From Clostridia bacterium (lineage in GTDB: Bacteria; Bacillota; Clostridia; Lachnospirales; Lachnospiraceae): DNA of 37,178 bases. The stretch spans positions 1-37,178 of the forward strand of contig CAJTFE010000044.1 in assembly GCA_910575725.1 (NCBI GenBank), written 5' to 3'. Below are positions 1-7,413 of the stretch, piece after piece. The notes under the pieces were generated by a model that saw only the letters and a program-made list of their open reading frames with translations, was not told the DNA's origin and made no database searches. Within the stretch, counting starts at the first letter, position 1. Each line of letters opens with the position of its first letter. The position numbers were made by a program, and so were the translations under genes.

Positions 1-123
1 TCGGAATATTTGTTCCGTTATTATGGAAAAAAGGTGATTCTTCTTTTGGACGAATACGATACGCCCATGCAGGAGGCTTATATAAGCGGATACTGGGATG
101 AGGCGGTAAGCTTTATCCGGAGC
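1..123. repeat. Terminal direct repeat, copy 1 (identical to 37056-37178)
   Basis: Read base by base, 1-123 equals 37056-37178. Both lie in the conserved Walker B region of AAA-ATPase paralogs. A similar but not fully identical stretch lies inside the gene at 33161 (about 33650-33772). Perfect identity up to both ends of the window points to an assembly-graph overlap, a circular form or a tandem repeat unit rather than chance. Confidence 0.9.
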
Positions 124-1203
124 TTGTTTAATTCTACCTTTAAGACGAATCCCTATCTGGAACGGGCCATTATGACAGGGATTACCCGGGTGAGCAAGGA
201 GTCCGTTTTTTCGGATCTGAATAACTTGATGGTGGTTACAACCACTTCCGATGCCTATGCGGACTGCTTTGGCTTTACAGAAGAGGAGGTATGGGCGGCC
301 CTGGAGGAATTCGGGCTTTTTGAAGAGAGGGCCAGGGTAAAGAACTGGTATGACGGATTTACCTTTGGAAAAAGGAGCGATATCTACAATCCATGGTCGA
401 TCCTGAACTACTTGAAGACCGGAAAATTTTCAGCCTACTGGGCGAATACAAGCAGCAACAGCCTCATCGGAAAGCTGATACAGGAGGGAAATCCCAATAT
501 CAAGATGATTATGGAGGATTTTCTGCTGGGGAAATCCTTTCATGTCCAGTTTGACGAGCAGATTGTATTCAGCCAGCTGGATCGAAAGGAGAGCGCTGTC
601 TGGAGTCTGCTGCTGGCCAGCGGCTATCTGAGAATGAAAAGCTATGTCTTAAAAGGGGGAAGAACCACTTACGAGCTAGTCCTGACCAATGAAGAAGTAC
701 GTCTGATGTTTGAAGAAATGATCGAGGACTGGTTCGGGGGAGATCCCCTGTCTTACAACGAATTCATCAAGGCGCTGCTCTGTGATGACAGAAAAGGCAT
801 GAATATCTATATGAATAAGATTGCGCTGTCTACCTTCAGTTACTTTGACACAGGAGCCGGGGCTTCCGAATATACGGAGCCGGAGCGTTTTTACCATGGC
901 TTTGTGCTGGGGCTTCTGGTGGAGCTGTGGGAGCGCTATATTCTCACTTCCAACAGGGAAAGCGGCTACGGGAGATACGATGTGATGCTGGAGCCGCGCA
1001 GAAAGGAAGAACCGGCGATGATACTGGAGTTCAAGGTTCATGATCCGGATGAGGAAAAAACATTGGAAGACACGGTACAGGCGGCTCTTGCACAGATAGA
1101 AGAAAAGAAGTATGCTGCGGCCTTGGAAGCAAAAGGAATCGCCCCGGAGCGGATTCGGAAGTATGGGTTTGCCTTTGAAGGGAAGAAGGTTCTCATCGGT
1201 TGA
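1..1203 (+). CDS. AAA-ATPase-like / PD-(D/E)XK protein, 5'-truncated by window edge
   Basis: This is the C-terminal two thirds of a protein of the AAA-ATPase_like plus PDDEXK_9 (DUF1703) type; the frame is open from base 1. It begins just before the Walker B-like segment LLDEYDTP and ends with the nuclease-fold signature: Asp in GRYDVML (codon at 979), then ILEFKV. From base 351 to the stop it is nearly identical to the next gene (2054-2906, constant offset of 1703, no indels), so this half was recently duplicated or converted. Its first 123 bases equal the last 123 of the window, and the open gene at 36579 would join to it in frame to give 559 residues. The family is common in multiple copies in Clostridia and Bacteroidetes. 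Its biological role is not established; defence or mobile-element roles are speculation. Confidence 0.85.
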   Translation, partial: SEYLFRYYGKKVILLLDEYDTPMQEAYISGYWDEAVSFIRSLFNSTFKTNPYLERAIMTGITRVSKESVFSDLNNLMVVTTTSDAYADCFGFTEEEVWAALEEFGLFEERARVKNWYDGFTFGKRSDIYNPWSILNYLKTGKFSAYWANTSSNSLIGKLIQEGNPNIKMIMEDFLLGKSFHVQFDEQIVFSQLDRKESAVWSLLLASGYLRMKSYVLKGGRTTYELVLTNEEVRLMFEEMIEDWFGGDPLSYNEFIKALLCDDRKGMNIYMNKIALSTFSYFDTGAGASEYTEPERFYHGFVLGLLVELWERYILTSNRESGYGRYDVMLEPRRKEEPAMILEFKVHDPDEEKTLEDTVQAALAQIEEKKYAAALEAKGIAPERIRKYGFAFEGKKVLIG

Positions 1204-1226
1204 GTAGAATGAAAGGCGGAAAAAGG

Positions 1227-2906
1227 ATGGCAAGAACTGTAGGAATCGGGCATCAGAATTTTGAACAATTGATTACGAATGATAATTTTTACGTGGATAA
1301 AACACTGTTTATCAAGGAGTGGTGGGAAAATCAGGATGCGGTGACTTTGATTACCCGTCCCAGACGTTTCGGAAAGACACTGATGATGAATACCGTGGAG
1401 CGGTTTTTCTCCGCAGAGTATGCAGGGCAGGGCGGGCTGTTTGAGGGGCTTGCCATCTGGAAGGAAGAGAAGTACCGGAAGCTTCAGGGAACTTATCCGG
1501 TGATATTCTTAAGCTTTGCGGACATCAAGGAGAATTGTTTTTCGCAGGCAAGAAAAAGAATATGTCAGAACATCCGGCGCCTTTATGACAGATATGATTT
1601 CCTGCTGGAGGGAAATTGCCTGCGAGAGGGGGAAAAGGAGCTTTATCGAAAGATTTCTGCCGAAATGGAGGATTATCTGGCAGTTGATTCCTTAAAATAT
1701 CTTTGCGACTATTTGTCCCGTTATTATGGAAGAAAGGTGATTTTTCTTCTGGACGAGTATGACACGCCCATGCAGGAGGCTTATGTAGGCGGCTTTTGGG
1801 AGGAAATGGTTTCTTTTACCCGAAGCTTATTTAACGCCGCCTTTAAGACGAATCCATACCTGGAACGGGCTATTATGACAGGGATTACCCGGGTGAGCAA
1901 GGAGTCCGTTTTTTCGGATCTGAATAATCTGATGGTAGTCACAACCACCTCCGACGCCTATGCGGACTGCTTTGGTTTCACAGAAAAAGAGGTATGGGCA
2001 GCTCTGGAGGAGTTCGGACGTTTGGAGGAAAAAGGGGAGGTTAAAAATTGGTATGACGGATTTACCTTTGGAAGAAGGAGCGATATCTACAATCCATGGT
2101 CGATCCTGAACTACTTGAAGACCGGAAAATTTTCAGCCTACTGGGCGAATACAAGCAGCAACAGCCTCATCGGAAAGCTGATACAGGAGGGAAATCCCAA
2201 TATCAAGATGATTATGGAGGATTTTCTGCTGGGGAAATCCTTTCATGTCCAGTTTGACGAGCAGATTGTATTCAGCCAGCTGGATCGAAAGGAGAGCGCT
2301 GTCTGGAGCCTGCTGCTGGCCAGCGGCTATCTGAGAATGAAAAGCTATGTCTTAAAAGGGGGAAGAACCACTTACGAGCTAGTCCTGACCAATGAAGAAG
2401 TACGCCTGATGTTTGAAGAAATGATCGAGGACTGGTTCGGGGGAGATCCCCTGTCTTACAACGAATTCATCAAGGCGCTGCTCTGCGATGACAGAAAAGG
2501 CATGAATATCTATATGAATAAAATTGCGCTGTCTACCTTCAGTTACTTTGACACAGGAGCCAGGGCTTCCGAATATACGGAGCCGGAGCGTTTTTACCAT
2601 GGCTTTGTGCTGGGGCTTTTAGTGGAGCTGCGGGAGCGCTACATTCTCACTTCCAACAGGGAAAGCGGCTACGGGAGATACGACGTGATGCTGGAGCCGC
2701 GCAGAAAGGAAGAACCGGCGATGATACTGGAGTTCAAGGTTCATGATCCGGATGAGGAAAAAACATTGGAGGACACGGTATGCGCTGCGCTGAAGCAGAT
2801 AGAGGAAAAGCGGTATGCCGCAGTTTTGGAGGCAAAGGGGATCGCCTCAGAGCGGATTCGGAAGTATGGGTTTGCTTTTGAGGGAAAGAAGGTTCTCATC
2901 GGGTGA
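1227..2906 (+). CDS. AAA-ATPase-like / PD-(D/E)XK nuclease-fold protein
   Basis: Predicted 559-residue protein. N-terminal P-loop-like segment TRPRRFGKT (Lys50), Walker B-like LLDEYDTP (Asp176, Glu177), a GITRVSKES block, and a C-terminal PD-(D/E)XK core with Asp486 and Glu502-x-Lys504. These match the AAA-ATPase_like (PF09820) plus PDDEXK_9 (PF08011) architecture. The start is placed at 1227 (MARTVGIG) because the paralog at 33161 begins there; in-frame starts at 1200 and 1209 are less likely. AGGCGG lies about 8 bases upstream. It starts 24 bases after the previous stop, and the same junction recurs at 34847-34869 and 36556-36578, so the copies form an operon-like tandem array. Residues about 92-164 differ strongly from the paralogs while both flanks are conserved. 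Cellular role unknown. Confidence 0.88.
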   Translation: MARTVGIGHQNFEQLITNDNFYVDKTLFIKEWWENQDAVTLITRPRRFGKTLMMNTVERFFSAEYAGQGGLFEGLAIWKEEKYRKLQGTYPVIFLSFADIKENCFSQARKRICQNIRRLYDRYDFLLEGNCLREGEKELYRKISAEMEDYLAVDSLKYLCDYLSRYYGRKVIFLLDEYDTPMQEAYVGGFWEEMVSFTRSLFNAAFKTNPYLERAIMTGITRVSKESVFSDLNNLMVVTTTSDAYADCFGFTEKEVWAALEEFGRLEEKGEVKNWYDGFTFGRRSDIYNPWSILNYLKTGKFSAYWANTSSNSLIGKLIQEGNPNIKMIMEDFLLGKSFHVQFDEQIVFSQLDRKESAVWSLLLASGYLRMKSYVLKGGRTTYELVLTNEEVRLMFEEMIEDWFGGDPLSYNEFIKALLCDDRKGMNIYMNKIALSTFSYFDTGARASEYTEPERFYHGFVLGLLVELRERYILTSNRESGYGRYDVMLEPRRKEEPAMILEFKVHDPDEEKTLEDTVCAALKQIEEKRYAAVLEAKGIASERIRKYGFAFEGKKVLIG

Positions 2907-3161
2907 GCATAGTTCTTGGATTGAGAGCGGCTCAGTGATTTGAAAAGTGCGTGAATTATCAGAAAAAAGTACACGTTATGAAAAAATTATTTTCATAATG
3001 TGTACTTTTTTGTTTTTGTCTGTCTATACTTCTATCGGCATCATTCTACCATAACATTAGTTAAATCTGCAACCTTTTTTTCTTCCTTTTTTGTGCTAAA
3101 GTTCCAAATTTTTCCCCTGCATTTTCATTCTACAAAAGTACACCTTTTGAGGATGACGTCC
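2907..3161. other. Intergenic region upstream of the TnpB-like gene
   Basis: 255 bases with no supported gene. It holds the inverted repeat at 2963-3011, then a T/C-rich run (about 3004-3130) on the + strand. An open frame enters this region from the gene downstream, but its translation (hydrophobic, Phe-rich, unlike TnpB) reflects the T-rich sequence. I found no convincing -35/-10 pair. TTGAGG at 3147-3152 serves as ribosome site for the start at 3162. Confidence 0.5.
2963..3011. terminator. 22-bp-arm inverted repeat, likely bidirectional terminator or element end
   Basis: Arms at 2963-2984 and 2990-3011 are complementary at 21 of 22 positions (the exception can form G-U), with the 5-base loop AATTA. 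The arms run from an A tract to a T tract, which resembles a bidirectional rho-independent terminator, though the stem is AT-rich. It lies 56 bases after the AAA-ATPase stop and about 150 bases before the TnpB-like gene. It could instead be the left-end hairpin of an ancestral IS200/IS605-type element. The arm motif AGTACAC recurs at about 3137-3143. Confidence 0.55.
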
Positions 3162-4508
3162 ATGCCGTCAAAGACTGTTTACAAAATCATACGCCAATAC
3201 AGCAAGGGCCCCGTTCCTTTGGAGGACATGCAGAAGCTTCTGGAAATCGCAGAGGACTACGGGAAGGTAAAGAATTATGTGTATGCACGCTTCGGCGGAA
3301 TTGGAGGCCTGTCCAAGCTGTATCCCGGCTACACCGTGCAGAATGAGATGACGGCCAGCGGCTTAAGGGATACCTTAGGAATGCCTTCCGTATACTTTTA
3401 TCTTGCTGTCTTTGACACCCTGGGAGAACTCAAGGCCCAGTGGACCAGAACCAAGGCCCGTGTCCAGAAGAATGTAAACCAGAATGAAGGCTTTACGGAG
3501 GAAGAGAAGCATTACCTCTGCTTTCTATTAAAAGTGAGCACCGCCTTTGAGCAGGTATTGAACCAAAAGCCCGTAGAACTTACCAGAGAACTGACAGCCC
3601 GGCATGAGCTGCTTGCAGAGCATCTGGAGACAGAGCGGCTTCACCGCTATCTGTGCAGACAGGTGAGAAAATGCCACGTAAAGCCCCATACAGAGAACAC
3701 GCTGGGCTTTGCCGTCTCGGAGAGGGCCTACCGCTATGGGGACGGGGGCATATACATCTCCACCAAGGAAAAGAGAAAACGGATCTTTATACCGCTGACG
3801 GACGGCAACCAGTATAAATCCCAGCTTTATATCAAGCTGGATCCAAAAGAAAGCGCCCTGGAGATTCATGTGCCGATCCAGACGGCCGTCCGTAAGCATC
3901 CCGATTATACGGGAAGAACCGGCATTGCCTTTGGAATGTACACCATGCTCACAACCCATGAGGGACACCGGTACGGGGAGGAGCTTGGGACGTATCAGAC
4001 AGCTTATGCAGACTGGATCCGCGAGAAGACGGCAGGCTATCAGCGCAGCCGGGAGAGCAATCCCGGCCGGAAGAAGTACTACGCCAGGAAAAGGAAGCTG
4101 GAGGAACAGCTTCACGGCTATATCAACCAGGAATTGAACCGCTTTCTCAGCACCGAAAAGCCCCGGACGGTTTATATGGCAAAGCTTCCGGGAACACAGG
4201 CAAAGGGGAGTAATAAGAGAATCAACCATTCCGTCAGCCTGTGGCAGAGGGGCTATATCCGCAAGAGACTGACCCAGAAGTGTGAAGAACAGTCCGTTGA
4301 GATTGTGGAAGTTCAGGGAAAGGATATCAGCAGGGAGTGCAGCCGGTGCGGTTTTGTTACCGAGAGCAGGCCGGGAGGAAGCGCTAGGGGAAAGCAGGAC
4401 AGGAGGTTTATCTGTCCCTCCTGCGGCTATGAGGAAGAGGAAAAGACTAACACCGCCCTCAACGCTAAGAAGCGTGGGCAGGGAGAAGGCGGATTGGAAA
4501 GATCATAA
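3162..4508 (+). CDS. TnpB-like (IS200/IS605 OrfB) protein, predicted nuclease-dead
   Basis: 448 residues from ATG 3162; GAGG at 3149-3152 gives a 9-base spacer, whereas ATG 3153 touches the GAGG. The C-terminal half follows the TnpB order: RuvC-I, helical linker with GRKKYYARKRKLEEQ, RuvC-II, then the target-nucleic-acid-binding zinc ribbon CSRCG...CPSCG, then RuvC-III. The usual catalytic residues appear replaced: GIAFG has Ala256 where GIDxG is expected, VYMAKL has Ala340 where the RuvC-II Glu is expected, and KTNTALN has Lys428 where D-x-N is expected. The zinc ribbon and folding landmarks are kept, and the gene has no frameshift or internal stop, so this looks like constrained loss of cutting rather than decay. 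No tnpA is nearby. By analogy with TldR proteins it may be an RNA-guided DNA-binding repressor; that is inference. Otherwise it is a diverged transposon remnant. Confidence 0.8.
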   Translation: MPSKTVYKIIRQYSKGPVPLEDMQKLLEIAEDYGKVKNYVYARFGGIGGLSKLYPGYTVQNEMTASGLRDTLGMPSVYFYLAVFDTLGELKAQWTRTKARVQKNVNQNEGFTEEEKHYLCFLLKVSTAFEQVLNQKPVELTRELTARHELLAEHLETERLHRYLCRQVRKCHVKPHTENTLGFAVSERAYRYGDGGIYISTKEKRKRIFIPLTDGNQYKSQLYIKLDPKESALEIHVPIQTAVRKHPDYTGRTGIAFGMYTMLTTHEGHRYGEELGTYQTAYADWIREKTAGYQRSRESNPGRKKYYARKRKLEEQLHGYINQELNRFLSTEKPRTVYMAKLPGTQAKGSNKRINHSVSLWQRGYIRKRLTQKCEEQSVEIVEVQGKDISRECSRCGFVTESRPGGSARGKQDRRFICPSCGYEEEEKTNTALNAKKRGQGEGGLERS

Positions 4509-4818
4509 GAACAGCCGTTTAGATAAGCGCCGGTGATGAGCCGGGCTTTACCGGAAGGACTAAGAGGCAGGTTCATGATATAAAAAGAAAGAACGGCATT
4601 AGAAGGCAGGGCTTGAAGGAAGCTTGAAGACCTGCGCATTGGGTAGGCCAGGACCCTGTGAACACGCAGAGCGTGAGGTAGCAGGGAGCGAAGCGGAGGC
4701 AGGCTGCCGCCGCATCACCTTGGGAGCTGTGGAGCTTTTGGGTGACCAATATATCGGTTATAAAAATAAGAATGTATTTATGGAAGCGATTGAACAGGAG
4801 GGCAGAGCGGAGACGAAA
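4509..4818 (+). ncRNA. Gene-free structured stretch: candidate guide/scaffold RNA or operon leader
   Basis: 310 bases between the TnpB-like gene and the DegT gene, GC-richer than the flanking noncoding DNA. Visible pairings: CCGGT...ACCGG (about 4530-4553); CTGCG 4632-4636 with CGCAG 4665-4669 enclosing GGGT/ACCC; an alternative CACGC-AGA-GCGTG hairpin at 4663-4675; GCGG/CCGC around 4693-4711; and TCACC 4715-4719 with GGTGA 4741-4745 enclosing AGCT-GTGG-AGCT. TnpB and TldR genes usually have their omega/guide RNA across the 3' end of the gene and just beyond, so the position fits. An open frame enters this stretch from the DegT gene, but its residues do not resemble that family. No guide boundary can be assigned from one copy. 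Confidence 0.4.
4738..4764 (+). promoter_or_regulatory. Weak candidate promoter before the glycan operon
   Basis: TATAAA at 4759-4764 is a reasonable -10. The best -35 is TTGGGT at 4738-4743 with a short 15-base spacer. Transcription would start near 4771, leaving a leader of about 48 bases before the DegT start at 4819. The -35 overlaps the distal arm of the hairpin 4715-4745. Spacing is suboptimal, so this is tentative. Confidence 0.3.
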
Positions 4819-5925
4819 ATGAGCAGAGAAACAATATTTGTGACAAGATCCTCCATGCCTTCTTATGAGGAATATATAGAAGCAATCAAGCCCTTGTGGG
4901 ACAGCCACTGGCTGACGAATATGGGGCGGTATCATGGGGAGCTGGAGCACAGGCTGAGAGAATTTCTGGATGTGCCCGAGCTGTCCTTGATGGTGAACGG
5001 GCATACGGCTCTGGAGCTGACCATCCAGGCCATGGGATTTCCCGAAGGGGCGGAGGTGATTACCACTCCCTTTACGTTTATCTCAACGACACACGCCATA
5101 GTGCGCAGTCATTTGAAACCGGTGTTCTGCGATGTGAAGCCGGAGGATGGGACGATAGACGAGACAAAGCTTGAGAATCTGATTACAGAGCGTACCGCGG
5201 CGATTCTTCCGGTGCATGTGTATGGAAACGTGTGCAATGTGGAAGAGATACAGCGGATTGCAGATAAATATAGTCTGAAGGTTATTTACGATGCGGCTCA
5301 TGCCTTTGGTGTTACCTACAAAGGAAAAGGAATCGGAAGCTATGGGGATGCTTCCGTGTTCAGCTTTCATGCTACGAAGGTGTTTCATACCATAGAAGGC
5401 GGGGCGGCTTCTTTTTCGGATCACGGGCTTTACGAGAAGCTTTATAATCTGAAGAATTTCGGAATCCGAGGGGAAGAGCTGGTGACGGCAGTAGGAGCCA
5501 ATGGGAAGATGAATGAGTTCTGCGCGGTTATGGGGCTTTGCAATCTGGAGCATGTGGAGGAGGCTGCTGCAGGAAGAAGAGCTTTGAGTGAGGCTTATGA
5601 AAGAGGGCTGAGGGAAGTTCCCGGGATTCGTTTGTTTGAGACAAAGCCGGAGACGGAGCGCAATTACGGGTATTTTCCGATATTGGTGGAGGAGGAATAT
5701 CCGCTGAGCAGGGATGAGCTTTATGAGAGGCTGAAGGAGAAGGGGATACATACGAGGAAATATTTTTATCCGCTGACTTCGGATCAGGCCTGCTTTATGA
5801 ATCGGTATCGGGATGTGGAGCTGGACAGTGCAAGAAAGCTGGCTGGGCAGGTGTTGGTATTGCCGGTGTATGAAGGATTGGAGATAGAAAAGACGGATAT
5901 AATTACAGACATGATAAAAGCTTAG
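4819..5925 (+). CDS. DegT/DnrJ/EryC1-family PLP sugar aminotransferase
   Basis: 368 residues, the usual family length. Such enzymes transfer an amino group from glutamate to a keto-deoxysugar nucleotide in the cytoplasm. The motif SFHATKVFHTIEGG contains the expected PLP Schiff-base lysine (Lys187), and the fold-type-I landmarks YDAAHAFG and TTPFTFISTTHA are present. Start 4819 is chosen because MSRETIFVTRSS leads straight into the family N-terminus (WDSHWLTNMG); GGAGA 5 bases upstream is the likely ribosome site, and an in-frame ATG at 4780 is possible. It is the first gene of the polysaccharide run; the WbqC-like gene follows after 14 bases. Which sugar it aminates cannot be read from sequence. 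With the acylation genes downstream, a 4- or 3-amino-deoxysugar is the natural guess. Confidence 0.93.
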   Translation: MSRETIFVTRSSMPSYEEYIEAIKPLWDSHWLTNMGRYHGELEHRLREFLDVPELSLMVNGHTALELTIQAMGFPEGAEVITTPFTFISTTHAIVRSHLKPVFCDVKPEDGTIDETKLENLITERTAAILPVHVYGNVCNVEEIQRIADKYSLKVIYDAAHAFGVTYKGKGIGSYGDASVFSFHATKVFHTIEGGAASFSDHGLYEKLYNLKNFGIRGEELVTAVGANGKMNEFCAVMGLCNLEHVEEAAAGRRALSEAYERGLREVPGIRLFETKPETERNYGYFPILVEEEYPLSRDELYERLKEKGIHTRKYFYPLTSDQACFMNRYRDVELDSARKLAGQVLVLPVYEGLEIEKTDIITDMIKA

Positions 5926-5939
5926 GAAGAAGGTTAATT

Positions 5940-6635
5940 GTGAAATTAGGAATTATGCAGCCGTATTTTATTCCATATATAGGATATTGGCAGCTGATGA
6001 ATGCGGTGGACAAATATGTTATTTACGATGATGTAAATTATATCAACAGAGGCTGGGTAAATCGAAATCGAATTTTATTGAATGGACGGCCCGGATATAT
6101 AACACTTCCACTGGCAGGAGCAAGTCAAAATAAAAAAATCAATGAAATAGAAATAGATGATACATCCAGATTATTAAAAAAAAATTTGAAAACGATTGAA
6201 TGTACATATAGAAGGGCTCCCTATTATCAGGAAACGATGTGTTTAGCAGAAAAAATTTTTAATAATCGTAAAAAAAATTTGGTTTCTTATATAGAAGATT
6301 CCTTTTGTCTTATTTGTAATTATCTTGACATAAGGACAGAGTTCATACGTTCTTCATCTATAAATAAAAATTGCAGTTTAAAGGGCCAGGAAAAAATTTT
6401 GGAAATTTGTACATTACTGGGAGCGGACGAATATTATAATCCGATTGGCGGTAAAAAGTTATACTGCCCAAGCGAATTTCAAAAAAGAGGAGTAAAGCTG
6501 CAATTTTTAGCTTCAAATCCTGTCGTGTATAAGCAATTTGATAATGAATTTCAGCAGGAGCTTTCTATTTTGGATGTTATGATGTTCAATTCAAAAGAAG
6601 AAATCAAGGGCTTTTTGAAACAATATACGTTGTAA
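5940..6635 (+). CDS. WbqC-like protein
   Basis: 231 residues, full length for the WbqC family (PF08889). The N-terminus MQPYFIPYIGYWQLMNAVD with VIYDDVNYINRGWVNRNRI is a clear family hallmark. Members sit in O-antigen and capsule loci next to aminotransferases and acyltransferases; the catalytic role has not been settled to my knowledge, and a part in decorating amino sugars is inferred from context. Start is GTG 5940 with AGGAAGAAGG about 7 bases upstream. From this gene onward the DNA becomes clearly AT-richer than the DegT gene before it. Neighbours suggest it acts on the product of the DegT enzyme, together with the E1/E2-like pair. Confidence 0.88.
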   Translation: MKLGIMQPYFIPYIGYWQLMNAVDKYVIYDDVNYINRGWVNRNRILLNGRPGYITLPLAGASQNKKINEIEIDDTSRLLKKNLKTIECTYRRAPYYQETMCLAEKIFNNRKKNLVSYIEDSFCLICNYLDIRTEFIRSSSINKNCSLKGQEKILEICTLLGADEYYNPIGGKKLYCPSEFQKRGVKLQFLASNPVVYKQFDNEFQQELSILDVMMFNSKEEIKGFLKQYTL

Positions 6636-6677
6636 AAGAACCTTGGCAGAAATAAAACTTTCGTTGGAGGTGATGCG

Positions 6678-7400
6678 ATGGAACAGGATTTAGATGTATA
6701 TAAAGAAAGCAATATTTATGAATATGACAATAATATTATGATGCATTATTACCCTCAAAGGGTTATAAGCCTGACAAACAGCAGAAATACTTGTTTGGAA
6801 TTAGGGATTGGACATGGATATACAACAGAAATATTTTCTCGGTATTTTTGCAGACATATTGCTTTAGATGGGGACAGAGGCATTATCAGCAGGTTCAAGG
6901 AAAAATTTCCTGATGTAAAAACAGAAATTATAGAGACATATTTTGAAGCATGGGATACAGAGGAAGCGTTTGATCTCATTATTATGGGATTTGTCCTGGA
7001 ACACGTAGAAGATCCTCAAGCAATATTAAATAAATATAAAGAGTTATTAAAAGAAAATGGAAGAATTTTTATTACAGTACCGAATGCGGAGGCCTTAAAT
7101 CGGCGTGTCGGGAAAGAAGCAGGGCTGCTGCAGGCCTTGGATGCACTTTCGGATCATGATAAAAGGCTTGGGCATAAAAGATATTATACATTGAAAAACA
7201 TACTTGAGGAGTGCAGGAATGCAGGTCTTAAGGTGGTAAGACAAGAAGGAATTTTTTTAAAGCCTTTGACAACAAAGCAGATGTTAAAAATGGAGTTTTC
7301 GGAGGAAGTTATCAAAGGATTTCTGGCAGTGGGCAGAGAGTATCCAGAACTCTCTTTGGGAATTCTTTTGGAAGCTGTAAGGGATAATTATAAAACGTAA
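6678..7400 (+). CDS. Class I SAM-dependent methyltransferase
   Basis: 240 residues with the Methyltransf_23-type Rossmann fold: motif I CLELGIGHGYTTE, acidic residue after strand 2 in ALDGD, and the FDLIIMGFVLEHVEDP block followed by LLKENGRIFITVPN. GGAGG at 6666-6670 is 7 bases before ATG 6678. It would put a methyl group on a small molecule or sugar precursor; the substrate cannot be told. It lies inside the DegT-WbqC-E1-E2 module, so action on the same activated sugar, or on the 2-oxoacid feeding the E1, are both possible. It carries no accessory Rossmann domain, unlike the two other methyltransferases in the window. Confidence 0.85.
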   Translation: MEQDLDVYKESNIYEYDNNIMMHYYPQRVISLTNSRNTCLELGIGHGYTTEIFSRYFCRHIALDGDRGIISRFKEKFPDVKTEIIETYFEAWDTEEAFDLIIMGFVLEHVEDPQAILNKYKELLKENGRIFITVPNAEALNRRVGKEAGLLQALDALSDHDKRLGHKRYYTLKNILEECRNAGLKVVRQEGIFLKPLTTKQMLKMEFSEEVIKGFLAVGREYPELSLGILLEAVRDNYKT

Positions 7401-7413
7401 GCATGAAATTAGA

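Noticed and set aside
3000..3161. Extending the TnpB-like gene upstream to about 3000
   Set aside because: The extra residues are Phe/Tyr-rich products of a T-rich noncoding run, and a ribosome site fits ATG 3162.
3528..4229. Long minus-strand open frame opposite the TnpB-like gene
   Set aside because: It is a shadow of biased codon use; the + strand has clear family motifs and the minus frame resembles nothing I recognise.
4624..4818. Extending the DegT aminotransferase upstream to about 4624
   Set aside because: The extra residues do not resemble the family, the family N-terminus begins at 4819, and the DNA there is better explained as structured noncoding sequence.
2907..4818. A complete active IS200/IS605 insertion sequence
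   Set aside because: There is no tnpA, no pair of matching element ends that I can define, and the TnpB-like catalytic residues look lost.
5083..5751. Minus-strand open frame opposite the DegT gene
   Set aside because: It lies wholly within a well-supported aminotransferase and shows no recognisable domain.
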